Below are positions 1 through 6,335 of a stretch of 7,334 bases of DNA, in pieces; positions within the stretch are counted from its first letter, which is position 1; each line of letters starts with the position of its first letter. The notes under the pieces were generated by a model, which saw nothing but the letters and a program-made list of their open reading frames with translations, ran no database searches and was not told the DNA's origin. This DNA comes from Kocuria sp. (GTDB lineage: Bacteria; Actinomycetota; Actinomycetes; Actinomycetales; Micrococcaceae): NCBI GenBank assembly GCA_030454085.1, contig JAKDJD010000072.1, positions 1 to 7,334 on the forward strand, in the 5' to 3' direction. Made by a program: the position numbers and the translations under genes.

Positions 1-37
1 AAGCTACCAGCAAAAGCACTACTACACTGCATGCATT

Positions 38-441
38 GTGCTCGACCTCGACCAGTACATGGAACTATGCGGCAGGTTCGCTGACGTGGGCACCACCAGC
101 GATGACGCCGACAGCTACTGCGGAGAAAATTTGTGGGCACGATCAACCTCATCGGCAGGAAGTGGACGATGCTGATTCCGTGGGAGCTGCTGGACCAAGA
201 TCACAAGTACACCGAGCTGCAGCACCGGGTGGACGGCATCTTTCAGAATATCCTCTCCGGCGAGTTGAGGTCCCTCGTGCTGGCAGGACTGGTGGAACAC
301 GAAGTGGCACCCACGGTGCCGCCGCAGGTGACGTACCGCATCACGCCAGAGGGGCGAAGCTCGGAGGAGGTCTTCGCCACGCCCGACCGGTGGGGTCTTC
401 GATATCTCCCTCATACTGTTGTTCGTCAGACGCGGAAATGA
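38..441 (+). pseudogene. HxlR-family winged-helix transcriptional regulator, frameshifted
   Basis: HxlR proteins are small DNA-binding regulators, often redox- or aldehyde-responsive, that usually control a neighbouring oxidoreductase. From about 139 the frame beginning at 133 gives the family core: IGRKWTMLI, then HKYTELQHRVDGI, LRSLVLAGLVE, and the wing VPPQVTYRITPEGRS, ending near DRWG. No good start for that frame exists: upstream of 121 it has stops at 82 and 103. The plus-one frame from GTG 38 (LDLDQYMELCGRFAD, then a Cys at 119) is open with G/C-rich third positions and looks like the missing N-terminus. The simplest reading is one gene with an indel between about 122 and 139. The true start is uncertain: the frame is open to the window edge, and GTG 38 and ATG 59 both lack a clear ribosome binding site. 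Residues after DRWG do not look conserved, so the C-terminus may also be altered. A sequencing error cannot be excluded. Confidence 0.72.
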
Positions 442-514
442 GGATCGAACCAGGCGTTCGGAGACGACGGGCGAGGTCCCGAGTTGGTGGCGGGTCAGCT
501 GGTGCCGACGACTG

Positions 515-1477
515 CTATCGATCCTCGCTTCCATGCGGTTGCCTAGCCCGGTGAAGGCGTTGCTCGAGGTCTCCCGCGGCGGTGATCAGCTCATCGGGGC
601 CGATGATGCGGAAGTCAGCGTCGAAGCGCAGGACCGCGGCCAGCAGTCCTGCCCAGGACCAGGACCCGAGCTTCACCCGAGCGGTGTGTGGGGTGAGGGC
701 TTCGACCTCGCCGTCGTTCACCCACTGGGCGACTTCGCCGGCGGGGAGCTCGAGCTCGACTTCGCCGATGCAGGGCCATCTGTCCTGGTCGCTCGCGCCC
801 TTCAAGCGGACGGCGAGGAACGTGCCCGGATCACCGGTCGGGATCGGTCTGGGATCGAAGCGCGGTCCGGACGGCGCGCGTGCCCTGACGCGGTCGAGGC
901 GAAAGATCCGCCAGTCGTCTCGGTCGAGGTCCCAGGCCACCAGATACCACAGCCCGCCCCGTGCGACCAGCCCGTGCGGCTGCACCCGCCGGGTCCCGTC
1001 GGTGGCCTCGCCGTAGTCCATGCGGAGCGTCATGCGCTGCGTGACTGCCACGCCGACCGTCTCCAGCACCTCGGGCACGACTCTGACCGGTGCGGCACTG
1101 CTAGCGAACTGCACCCCGTCCAGTCGGTGGCGCAGGCGAGAGGGCATCACCTGCCGCACCGTCGCCAGGGCGCGCTCGGCGGCCTCATCCATCTCCACCC
1201 CGAGCGAAGGGGCGCTGCGCAATGCGATGGCGATGGCGACCGCCTGCTCGTCGTCGAACCGCAGGGGCGGCAGCTCGGCTCCCGCTTCGAGCCGGTAGCC
1301 CCCGTCGGGCCCCTTAACGGCACGGATGCGGTATCCCAACTCCCGCAGCCGCTCCACGTCGCGCCGCACGGTGCGGGTGGTGACACCGAGTCGCTCAGCT
1401 AATACCGAACCCGACCAATCCCTTGAAACTTGGAGCAGCGACAGCAGAGCGAGCATGCGCGAAGGGGTTCCGGTCAT
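515..1477 (-). CDS. YafY-type HTH/WYL-domain transcriptional regulator
   Basis: This is a predicted cytoplasmic, ligand-responsive DNA-binding regulator of 320 residues, the normal size for the family. Residues about 6-60 form a DeoR-like winged helix (RMLALLSLL, then VLAERLGVTTRTVRRDVERLRELG and the wing GPDGGYRL). Residues about 135-200 carry the WYL domain, with the signature GLWYLVAWD (W177-Y178-L179) followed by the usual FRLDRV. The region from about 215 to 310 is the C-terminal extension of the family. I chose ATG 1477 because the protein then begins directly before the helix-turn-helix, with a G-rich GGGAGAG stretch just upstream. The frame runs on to 1564, but that extension is not family-like and would cover the palindrome at 1495-1519. 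It is divergent from a PhnB-like VOC gene, an arrangement I recognise as common in actinobacteria. I infer that it controls that gene and itself through the palindrome. The ligand is unknown. Confidence 0.93.
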   Translation of the reverse strand: MTGTPSRMLALLSLLQVSRDWSGSVLAERLGVTTRTVRRDVERLRELGYRIRAVKGPDGGYRLEAGAELPPLRFDDEQAVAIAIALRSAPSLGVEMDEAAERALATVRQVMPSRLRHRLDGVQFASSAAPVRVVPEVLETVGVAVTQRMTLRMDYGEATDGTRRVQPHGLVARGGLWYLVAWDLDRDDWRIFRLDRVRARAPSGPRFDPRPIPTGDPGTFLAVRLKGASDQDRWPCIGEVELELPAGEVAQWVNDGEVEALTPHTARVKLGSWSWAGLLAAVLRFDADFRIIGPDELITAAGDLEQRLHRARQPHGSEDR

Positions 1478-1494
1478 GCCCCCATTCTCTCCCA

Positions 1495-1519
1495 GTAGAG
1501 GACCGAAACTGTCCTCTAC
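1495..1519. promoter_or_regulatory. Perfect 9-bp inverted repeat, probable operator between the WYL regulator and VOC gene
   Basis: GTAGAGGAC (1495-1503) is repeated exactly inverted as GTCCTCTAC (1511-1519) around a 7-base spacer (CGAAACT). It lies 17 bases upstream of the regulator ATG and 63 upstream of the VOC ATG. A weak minus-10-like GATAGT at 1529-1534 faces the VOC gene, so the repeat would cover the minus-35 region of that promoter. The centre-to-centre distance of the arms (16 bases) is longer than one helical turn but short enough for a dimeric winged-helix protein. That this is the binding site of the WYL regulator is inference from position and symmetry. Confidence 0.68.
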
Positions 1520-1582
1520 CTTGGGCAGGATAGTGCACGACGGAGAAGCCGTCCTCGACACCACCGACGATCAGGAGCATTT

Positions 1583-2029
1583 ATGTCCCTCACGACCACC
1601 ACGCATCTGAACTTCCCCGGCACGGCCCGCGACGCGCTCACCTTCTACCAGAGCGTCTTCGGCGGGAACCTCGAGGTGACCACCTATAGCGAGCTCGGCA
1701 TGCCGCCGGAGGCTCCCGACGCCGGCAAAATCGTCTTCGGCCGGCTGGCGTCCAATAACGGGTTCCGGGTCATGGCCTACGACATCCCCGGGCGCGAGGA
1801 GCCGTTCACCGCCACCACCGGCCGCCAGAACGGGATGACGACCACGGATCAGCCCTTCTTCCTGTCGGTTCGGGCCGAGACGCTCGAGGAGGCCACCGAG
1901 TACTGGAACCGTCTCTCGGACGGCGCGTCGGTGCTCGAACCACTGGCTGCATCGGCGTGGAGCGCCGGCTTCGGAATGCTCACCGATCGGGTCGGCATCA
2001 CATGGAGCGTCGACGTGGCCGCCGGCTGA
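1583..2029 (+). CDS. PhnB-like VOC (glyoxalase-fold) family protein
   Basis: This is a 148-residue VOC-fold protein of the PhnB-like type, sometimes annotated as '3-demethylubiquinone-9 3-methyltransferase' although most members have no proven reaction. The N-terminal half begins TTTTHLNFPGTARDALTFYQSVFGG, giving the typical first beta strand with His8 and the alpha helix that follows. The C-terminus has the family ending around WSAGFGMLTDRVGITWSVDV. In PhnB-like proteins several canonical metal ligands are missing, so catalysis cannot be assumed here. The start is well supported by CAGGAG at 1572-1577, five bases before ATG 1583. It is transcribed away from the WYL regulator and meets the XRE gene tail to tail across a hairpin. 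Probable control is by the 1495-1519 palindrome. The substrate cannot be read from the sequence. Confidence 0.92.
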   Translation: MSLTTTTHLNFPGTARDALTFYQSVFGGNLEVTTYSELGMPPEAPDAGKIVFGRLASNNGFRVMAYDIPGREEPFTATTGRQNGMTTTDQPFFLSVRAETLEEATEYWNRLSDGASVLEPLAASAWSAGFGMLTDRVGITWSVDVAAG

Positions 2030-2046
2030 TCAGGCCAACGCCTGGT

Positions 2047-2083
2047 GCGCGGGTCCCGAGCTGGCGACCCTCGGGATCCGCGC
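2047..2083. terminator. Long hairpin between convergent genes, probable bidirectional terminator
   Basis: GCGCGGGTCCCGAG (2047-2060) pairs with CTCGGGATCCGCGC (2070-2083): 14 pairs with one G-T wobble, around a 9-base loop (CTGGCGACC). It starts 17 bases after the VOC stop and, on the other strand, 11 bases after the XRE regulator stop, which is the expected place for a shared terminator. There is no T tract on either side, so it is not a textbook intrinsic terminator. Hairpins without U tracts are common in high-GC actinobacteria. It is read as a terminator by position and stability only. Confidence 0.6.
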
Positions 2084-2094
2084 TCAGGGGGTGC

Positions 2095-2982
2095 TCATCG
2101 AGCAGCAGGACGCTCAGGGCTTCCGGCCGGGCCGCTCTCGAGGTCCTGGACGCCGATGACCGAGAGCATGGCGAGAGCGTCGGCGGTGTCGGTGCCGAGC
2201 GCCGGGGTGAACCAGAGCAGACGCTGGCGACCGTCCTCGCTGAACAGACTCAGGCAATCGACCTCCAGGAGACCGAGGACAGGGTGGTTGATCCGCTTGC
2301 GGTCGTTGCGGCGCAACCGCACGTCGTGCTCGGCCCAGAGGGCTGAGAACTCCGCGGAGGTCTTCAGCAGCTGCTCGATCATCAACGCGGCCTCCCGATC
2401 ACGGGGATCGCGGGCGGCGGCCGCGGCGCGCAGGTCGGCGGTGAAGGCGCGGGAGTGTTCCTCGTGGTCCTGTTCGGGGTAGAGGCTGCGGGCCTCGTCG
2501 TCGGTGAACCACCGGTAGATGAAGCTGGCCCGGTCGCCGGAGAACAGCGACTGATCGCCCAGGAGCGCGACGGCCAAAGGGTTCTGGGTGATCGTGACGT
2601 GCAGGTCTGTGATGACCTGCGCGGGCGTGGAAGGCAGGCGACTAAGCAGATCGAGCATGCCTGGATGCACGTGTGTGCTCGGGCCGGTCTCCGGCGGTAC
2701 GGGACGGTCCGCGAGATGGAAAAGGTAGTCCCGTTCGTCACGGGTCAGCCTCAGGGCGCGGGCGACAGCGGCGAGCATCTGCTCCGAGGGCTGCGAGCCC
2801 GCCCCACGTTCGAGCTCGTTGTAGTAGTCCACGGAGGCCCCGGCCAGCTGCGCCACCTCATCCCGGCGCAACCCGGGCACCCGCCGGCGCGGCCCCGCGA
2901 TCACCCCGACGTCGCCGGGTCGGATGCGTTCGCGCCGGGACCGCAGGAAGGAACCCAGTTCGTCGTGCTGTGCAGAACCCAT
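2095..2982 (-). CDS. XRE-family HTH regulator with MmyB-like ligand-binding domain
   Basis: This is a predicted cytoplasmic one-component regulator of 295 residues. Residues about 8-90 form the XRE helix-turn-helix: ELGSFLRSRRERI, then GPRRRVPGLRRDEVAQLAGASVDYYNELERG, in which the R-x-P-G-L-R-R-D-E-V-A stretch is typical of the MmyB type. Residues about 105-275 are the MmyB-like ligand-binding domain, with YRWFTDDEARSLYPE and the conserved SALWAEHDVR at about 213-222. That domain has a PAS-like fold in solved relatives, but the ligand here is unknown. ATG 2982 is chosen because the protein then begins at the usual place; the frame extends to 3048 but would run through the palindrome. CATACT lies six bases before the ATG on this strand and resembles a minus-10 box, and there is no good Shine-Dalgarno, so leaderless transcription is plausible. 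The gene faces an SDR gene, the usual partner of this regulator type. Confidence 0.93.
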   Translation of the reverse strand: MGSAQHDELGSFLRSRRERIRPGDVGVIAGPRRRVPGLRRDEVAQLAGASVDYYNELERGAGSQPSEQMLAAVARALRLTRDERDYLFHLADRPVPPETGPSTHVHPGMLDLLSRLPSTPAQVITDLHVTITQNPLAVALLGDQSLFSGDRASFIYRWFTDDEARSLYPEQDHEEHSRAFTADLRAAAAARDPRDREAALMIEQLLKTSAEFSALWAEHDVRLRRNDRKRINHPVLGLLEVDCLSLFSEDGRQRLLWFTPALGTDTADALAMLSVIGVQDLESGPAGSPERPAAR

Positions 2983-3005
2983 GTGACCAGTATGCCGCCG
3001 AACCG

Positions 3006-3044
3006 GCAGCGGAGACAGGGGATGACGTCCCCTGTCTCCGCTGC
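3006..3044. promoter_or_regulatory. Perfect 17-bp inverted repeat, probable operator of the XRE regulator/SDR pair
   Basis: GCAGCGGAGACAGGGGA (3006-3022) is exactly complementary to TCCCCTGTCTCCGCTGC (3028-3044), with a 5-base centre (TGACG). It lies 23 bases upstream of the regulator ATG and 24 bases upstream of the SDR ATG, so it is centred almost exactly between the two starts. On the regulator strand the right arm overlaps the place expected for a minus-35 box belonging to CATACT. Binding by the MmyB-type protein, repressing or switching both genes, is inference. As RNA it could also form a stable hairpin at the head of the SDR transcript. Confidence 0.75.
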
Positions 3045-3068
3045 GCACCGGAGCGCAGGGTGGAGGTC

Positions 3069-3869
3069 ATGACGGACAACGACATCACCACCACCTCACC
3101 CGCCGCCACCGATACGACCGATACCAGCAGGACCGATGCCCGCCGGGTCGCCATCGTCACCGGAGGCTCGCGCGGTATCGGCAACGCCGTCTCACGGCAG
3201 CTCGCCGCCGACGGGTTCGCCGTCGTCGTCAACTATGCCGGCAACGTCGCCGCCGCGGACGAGACGGTCATCTCGATCACCGCCGACGGTGGCACGGCCA
3301 TCGCGGTGCAGGCCGATGTCGCCGACGAGTCCGGTGTCGCTGCTCTCTTCGATCGCGCCGAGCAGAAGTTCGGCGGCATCGACGTCGTCGTGAACTCGGC
3401 CGGGCGCATGGCGCTATCCCCGATCGCCGACCTCGACCTGCAGGTGCTCGACGAGTTGCACCGCACCAACATTCGGGGCACCTTCGTGGTCGCCCAGCAG
3501 GCCGCACGACGTCTGCGCGAAGGAGGATCCTTCGTCGGCTTCTCCACCACCGTCGTGGCCACCCAGTTCCCCGAGTACGGCGCTTATGCGGCCAGCAAGG
3601 GCGCGGTCGAGGCGATGACGCTGATCCTCGCCCGCGAGCTGCGCGGTCGCGACATCACGGTCAACGCCGTCGCCCCCGGCCCCACCGCCACCGCGCTGTT
3701 CCTCGACGGCAAGACCCCCGAGCAGATCGACACCCTCGCGAACACCCCACCGCTGGAACGGCTCGGCACCCCCGCGGACATCGCGAACGTCGTCGCCTTC
3801 CTCGCCGGCCCCGACGGGCGCTGGATCAACGGCCAGGTGCTGCGTGCGAACGGTGGCATGGCTGCATGA
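3069..3869 (+). CDS. SDR family oxidoreductase (classical NAD(P)H-dependent)
   Basis: This is a 266-residue short-chain dehydrogenase/reductase, expected to be cytoplasmic and to interconvert a carbonyl and an alcohol with NAD(P)H. Visible signatures are the cofactor loop TGGSRGIG (31-38), NSAG (109-112), Asn134, Ser159 in the active-site strand, and YAASK (Tyr173-Lys177), which makes the Asn-Ser-Tyr-Lys tetrad complete. PGPTAT at about 204-208 and the C-terminal NGQVLRANGGMA are also typical. The first 25 residues are a Thr/Asp/Ser-rich tail not needed for the fold. ATG 3069 follows AGGG at 3057-3060 (8-base spacing) and GGAGG at 3062-3066 (only 2 bases), and an in-frame GTG at 3060 is an alternative start. 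It faces the XRE regulator across the 17-bp palindrome and is followed after 9 bases by the hydrolase remnant, with which it was probably co-transcribed. The substrate is not predictable; similar enzymes are often annotated as 3-oxoacyl-ACP reductase without proof. Confidence 0.95.
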   Translation: MTDNDITTTSPAATDTTDTSRTDARRVAIVTGGSRGIGNAVSRQLAADGFAVVVNYAGNVAAADETVISITADGGTAIAVQADVADESGVAALFDRAEQKFGGIDVVVNSAGRMALSPIADLDLQVLDELHRTNIRGTFVVAQQAARRLREGGSFVGFSTTVVATQFPEYGAYAASKGAVEAMTLILARELRGRDITVNAVAPGPTATALFLDGKTPEQIDTLANTPPLERLGTPADIANVVAFLAGPDGRWINGQVLRANGGMAA

Positions 3870-3878
3870 GCAGGTGTG

Positions 3879-4164
3879 ATGTATAGCATGAACAGCATGG
3901 ACTTCACCGGGCGTCGTATCCGAGAAGGCGAGATCGAGCTCAACGTCACGACTGCCGGTGAAGGTCCGCCCGTGGTCCTGTTGCACGGGCCCCACACACC
4001 TGGCGCATATTTGGACGCTGATCATTGCAGAACTCGCCGCCGCGCATCAAGTGATTGCCCCGGACCTTCGCGGCTTCGGCGGGAGCACACCCGCGGATGA
4101 GGGATACGACGCCTCGACACTGGCCGGCGATCTCGCCGGCCAGCAGCGCGAACTCGACATCACT
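3879..4164 (+). pseudogene. Alpha/beta hydrolase, N-terminal fragment with frameshift
   Basis: The first part, in the frame of ATG 3879, reads MDFTGRRIREGEIELN then TAGEGPPVVLLHG, the start of an alpha/beta hydrolase of the epoxide hydrolase/dehalogenase-like group (HG is the oxyanion-hole motif). The frame is then lost. From about 4003 the next frame continues IWTLIIAELAAAHQVIAPDLRGFGGS, then LAGDLAG and RELDI, which is family-typical up to the strand before the nucleophile elbow. The indel lies between about 3985 and 4005. The nucleophile motif GHDxG, the cap and the catalytic His are all absent, because homology ends at about 4164 and SDR sequence begins. SD-like AGCAGG lies just before ATG 3879, and the gene starts 9 bases after the intact SDR, so it was probably the second gene of that operon. 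No active enzyme can come from it. Confidence 0.8.
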
Positions 4165-4170
4165 CTCTCT

Positions 4171-4553
4171 AGCACCCCGGCCATGGCGCGTTCCTTTGCC
4201 CCAAGCCTCGCTGCCCGCAGCGGGGAACGATCGTCAACGTGTCCTCGGCGATGTCCTGATTCGCCCACACCAGCGGCAACGGATACCACGTCTCCAAAGC
4301 TGCCAACTGGGCCGCAAACAATGGCCGGCGCGTCGAATTCGCCAGCCAGCACACGCTGGTGACGTCGGTCCATCTGGGATTGGCCGACACGGACATGGGT
4401 TGGGCCGTGCCCGGCGAGAAGGCCGATCCCCTCGATGTGGCCGACGTCGTGCTCGATGGAGTCGAGGCCGGGCGGATCGAGGTGCTCGTCGACGAGTGGA
4501 GCAGCCAGGTGAAGTCGTTCCTGGCGAAGGACCCCGCGCGCTCTACGACCTGA
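4171..4553 (+). pseudogene. SDR oxidoreductase, C-terminal fragment with frameshift and in-frame stop
   Basis: The fragment begins abruptly with AMARSFAPSLAA (about 4180-4215), in the same frame as the preceding hydrolase piece. A frameshift near 4217-4224 moves reading to the frame GTIVNVSSAMS, which ends at a TGA at 4257-4259 where a Trp (TGG) would be expected from the flanking sequence. It then continues as FAHTSGNGYHVSKAANWA, containing YxxxK (Tyr codon 4284, Lys codon 4296), then LVTSVHLGLADTDM, VADVVLDGVEAGRIEVLVDEW, and stops at 4551-4553. These are the active-site strand, catalytic YxxxK and C-terminal half of an SDR. The cofactor-binding half with TGxxxGIG is missing. High G/C at third positions shows it was a working gene until recently. 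It is distinct from the intact SDR at 3069, so it is not a tandem copy of that gene. Confidence 0.82.
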
Positions 4554-4557
4554 AAGG

Positions 4558-4752
4558 ATGAACAACCACAGGCAGCCGCACAGTCAGAACGCCGCCATCG
4601 ACCAGTCGCCATGGGAGCGGCTGAAAACGCAACACGCGCGGCGGCCAGTAACTCGAAGCCGCCTGATTGGTGCCGCCGATTGATGCGGTATCGTCTCGGC
4701 GAGACCAATCGTCGCATCCTCCTGGCCGCTGATCGGGCAGACCGCCCATAGA
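4558..4752 (+). pseudogene. Possible TetR-family regulator N-terminus, frameshifted and truncated
   Basis: ATG 4558 begins four bases after the SDR remnant stop and gives 41 residues ending RRPVTRSRLIGAAD before a TGA at 4681. In the frame starting at 4680 the sequence continues LMRYRLGETNRRILLAADRADRP, ending at TAG 4750. Joined across a one- or few-base deletion at about 4678-4682, the two pieces resemble a TetR helix-turn-helix: RxxLIxAADxLM, then GxxxTNRRIxxxAD. The first piece has G/C-rich third positions. Nothing resembling the TetR ligand domain follows. The match is short and made by eye, and it could be chance. Confidence 0.35.
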
Positions 4753-4949
4753 GCCCGGGAATCATAACTGATCTACGTCACGACAGTCTGCGGAGAATAG
4801 GAGACCGTGCAGCTGTCGCGCAGGCACTGTCGCGGCTGACTAATCCTCCCTCGCGCGGGTGCCTATCTGGTCCCGAATGGAACGAATTTTGCTACCGCAC
4901 CATGGAGTGACAGAGCCCATGGGCAATCAGACCAATGGTCCATCTTGCT
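4753..4949. other. Non-coding stretch downstream of the GntP permease
   Basis: I see no gene here. CTGTCGCG occurs twice in direct orientation (4813-4820 and 4827-4834), and there are short palindromes at 4916-4925 (GCCCATGGGC) and 4930-4940 (GACCA/TGGTC). These lie just past the permease stop on the minus strand but have no T tract, so I do not call a terminator. The visible shift toward more A/T begins about here. Confidence 0.5.
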
Positions 4950-6335
4950 TTAGACGAAGGCGAATGAGAGCAGGAAAGCGAAGATTAGGCCGAAGACACT
5001 GACCAGGGTCTGAACCATCATGTGAGTCTTCGTCGCCTGCCCAAGAGTCATGCCGAAACTCTCCTTGACGAACCAAAACCCCGCATGGTTAACCCAGTTC
5101 AGGCCAATCGAGCCCGAGCCGATCGCGATTACGACAAGGGAGACATAGGCCGCGGAATGATCACCGATAAGCGGGCCGACGATTCCGGTGGCGGAGGTGA
5201 TCCCGACGGTTGCCGAACCGGTGGCGAAGGAGAGCAGAATGCCAATGAGCCACCCGAGAAGGATGAGGTTCATCTCGAGGTGAGATGTCGCTCCAACTAC
5301 AGCATCTCCGATCCCTGAGTCTTTGAGCACCTCGTTGAAGGCACCTCCGCCACCGATGATGAGGATAACTCCGGCGATCGATTTCAGGCTCGCACCAAAG
5401 GAGCTACGAATCCTCTCGCCTCCCATCCCGGAGGACCACCCTAGGGTGAGCGCGGCGAAGACCACGCCAGCCAACATGGCGATGACAGGGTTGCCGAGGA
5501 CCTCGGCGACAGGTTCGAAGGAGGAGCTCGGAGCCACGAGCTGAACCACGGTGTGGACAAGCATGAGAACGACCGGGACGAGGATGGTGGCGAAGGCAAG
5601 CCAGATGGGAATCGTGCGCAGCGGCCGGGCTTCGGCCTCGGAGGGCTCTCCTGTGTATTGCTCGATGAGCTCGGCACTGGGCTGGAGATTCACCCGCGGC
5701 GCGATCCAGCGGGCATACACCGGGCCGGCAAGGATGACTGTTGGGACGGCGCAGAGGAGACCCAAGCCGATCGTCAGCCCAATGTTGGCACCCAGTCCAG
5801 TGACGGCGATAAGCGGCCCGGGATGTGGTGGAACCATGCCGTGCAGACAGGCAAGAGCCGCAATTGCAGGAACAAGGATGCGCAGATACCAGAGCTTCTT
5901 ATACCCGGTCTTCTTCTCCAGTCGCGAGGCCACCGCATAAATCACCGGGATCAGCACCACGAGACCGACTTCGAAAAACATGGGGATGCCGATGATGAAG
6001 GCGACGCCGCTCATTATCCACGGTGCAGCCTTCGGGGAGGAGTGCTCGATGACGAGATTCGCGATCCTCTGGATAGCACCACTATCGGCCAGTAGGCGGC
6101 CGAGCATCGCCCCGAGAGCTACCACCACACCGGTCTCACCGAGGGTATCGCCAGCACCGGCGATGAGTGTCTCGGGGATCTTGCCCAGTTCCTCACCAGC
6201 GGCAAACGCTGTCAGTCCAGAGGTGATAAGAAGTGCCAGGAACGGGTGCAGCTTGGTCTTCCAGTTGATAAGGAGGATCAGCAGCGCGATCGAGGCGAAA
6301 AGAAGGATGACGAGGTATGCGGTAGAGCCAATCAC
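4950..6335 (-). CDS. GntP-family gluconate:H+ symporter-type permease
   Basis: This is an inner-membrane secondary transporter of the GntP family, whose known members import gluconate and related sugar acids or hydroxy-acids with protons. From GTG 6335 it is 461 residues, matching the usual 440-470, with about twelve or more hydrophobic segments. Family landmarks are AMLGRLLADSGA (76-87), HGMVPPHPGP (165-174), IIGGGGAF (326-333), FATGSATVG (370-378) and WVNHAGFW (414-421). In familiar members the last motif reads N-D-[PA]-G-F-W; here the Asp is His417. The frame is open to 6662. ATG 6419, with GAGG nine bases upstream, would give 489 residues, but the added part is not family-like. TATCGT lies seven bases before the GTG, so a leaderless start is possible. 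No gluconate kinase or dehydrogenase is in view, so the substrate is unassigned. Third positions are less G/C-rich than in the genes left of 4750. Confidence 0.94.
   Translation of the reverse strand: MIGSTAYLVILLFASIALLILLINWKTKLHPFLALLITSGLTAFAAGEELGKIPETLIAGAGDTLGETGVVVALGAMLGRLLADSGAIQRIANLVIEHSSPKAAPWIMSGVAFIIGIPMFFEVGLVVLIPVIYAVASRLEKKTGYKKLWYLRILVPAIAALACLHGMVPPHPGPLIAVTGLGANIGLTIGLGLLCAVPTVILAGPVYARWIAPRVNLQPSAELIEQYTGEPSEAEARPLRTIPIWLAFATILVPVVLMLVHTVVQLVAPSSSFEPVAEVLGNPVIAMLAGVVFAALTLGWSSGMGGERIRSSFGASLKSIAGVILIIGGGGAFNEVLKDSGIGDAVVGATSHLEMNLILLGWLIGILLSFATGSATVGITSATGIVGPLIGDHSAAYVSLVVIAIGSGSIGLNWVNHAGFWFVKESFGMTLGQATKTHMMVQTLVSVFGLIFAFLLSFAFV

Noticed and set aside
440..526. Inverted repeat GAGGATCG / CGATCCTC (440-447 and 519-526)
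   Set aside because: The arms are about 70 bases apart and short; likely chance, and not placed like a terminator stem.
419..1402. Long plus-strand open frame opposite the WYL regulator
   Set aside because: Its translation has no recognisable family and is rich in Arg, Pro, Gly and His as expected for the antisense of a high-GC gene; the minus-strand WYL protein explains the region fully.
2673..3068. Upstream extension of the SDR frame
   Set aside because: It overlaps the XRE regulator and the palindrome and is Arg/Pro-rich antisense sequence; the SDR has a good start at 3069.
4693..4705. Small hairpin GTCTC-GGC-GAGAC
   Set aside because: A five-pair stem with a three-base loop and no T tract, lying inside the possible TetR remnant; not supported as a terminator.
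4047..4765. Minus-strand open frames opposite the hydrolase/SDR remnant
   Set aside because: They are antisense shadows; the plus strand shows clear hydrolase and SDR motifs.
4813..4834. Direct repeat CTGTCGCG, two copies
   Set aside because: Only two 8-base copies with no third unit and no adjoining mobile-element signature; not enough for an iteron, CRISPR or att site.
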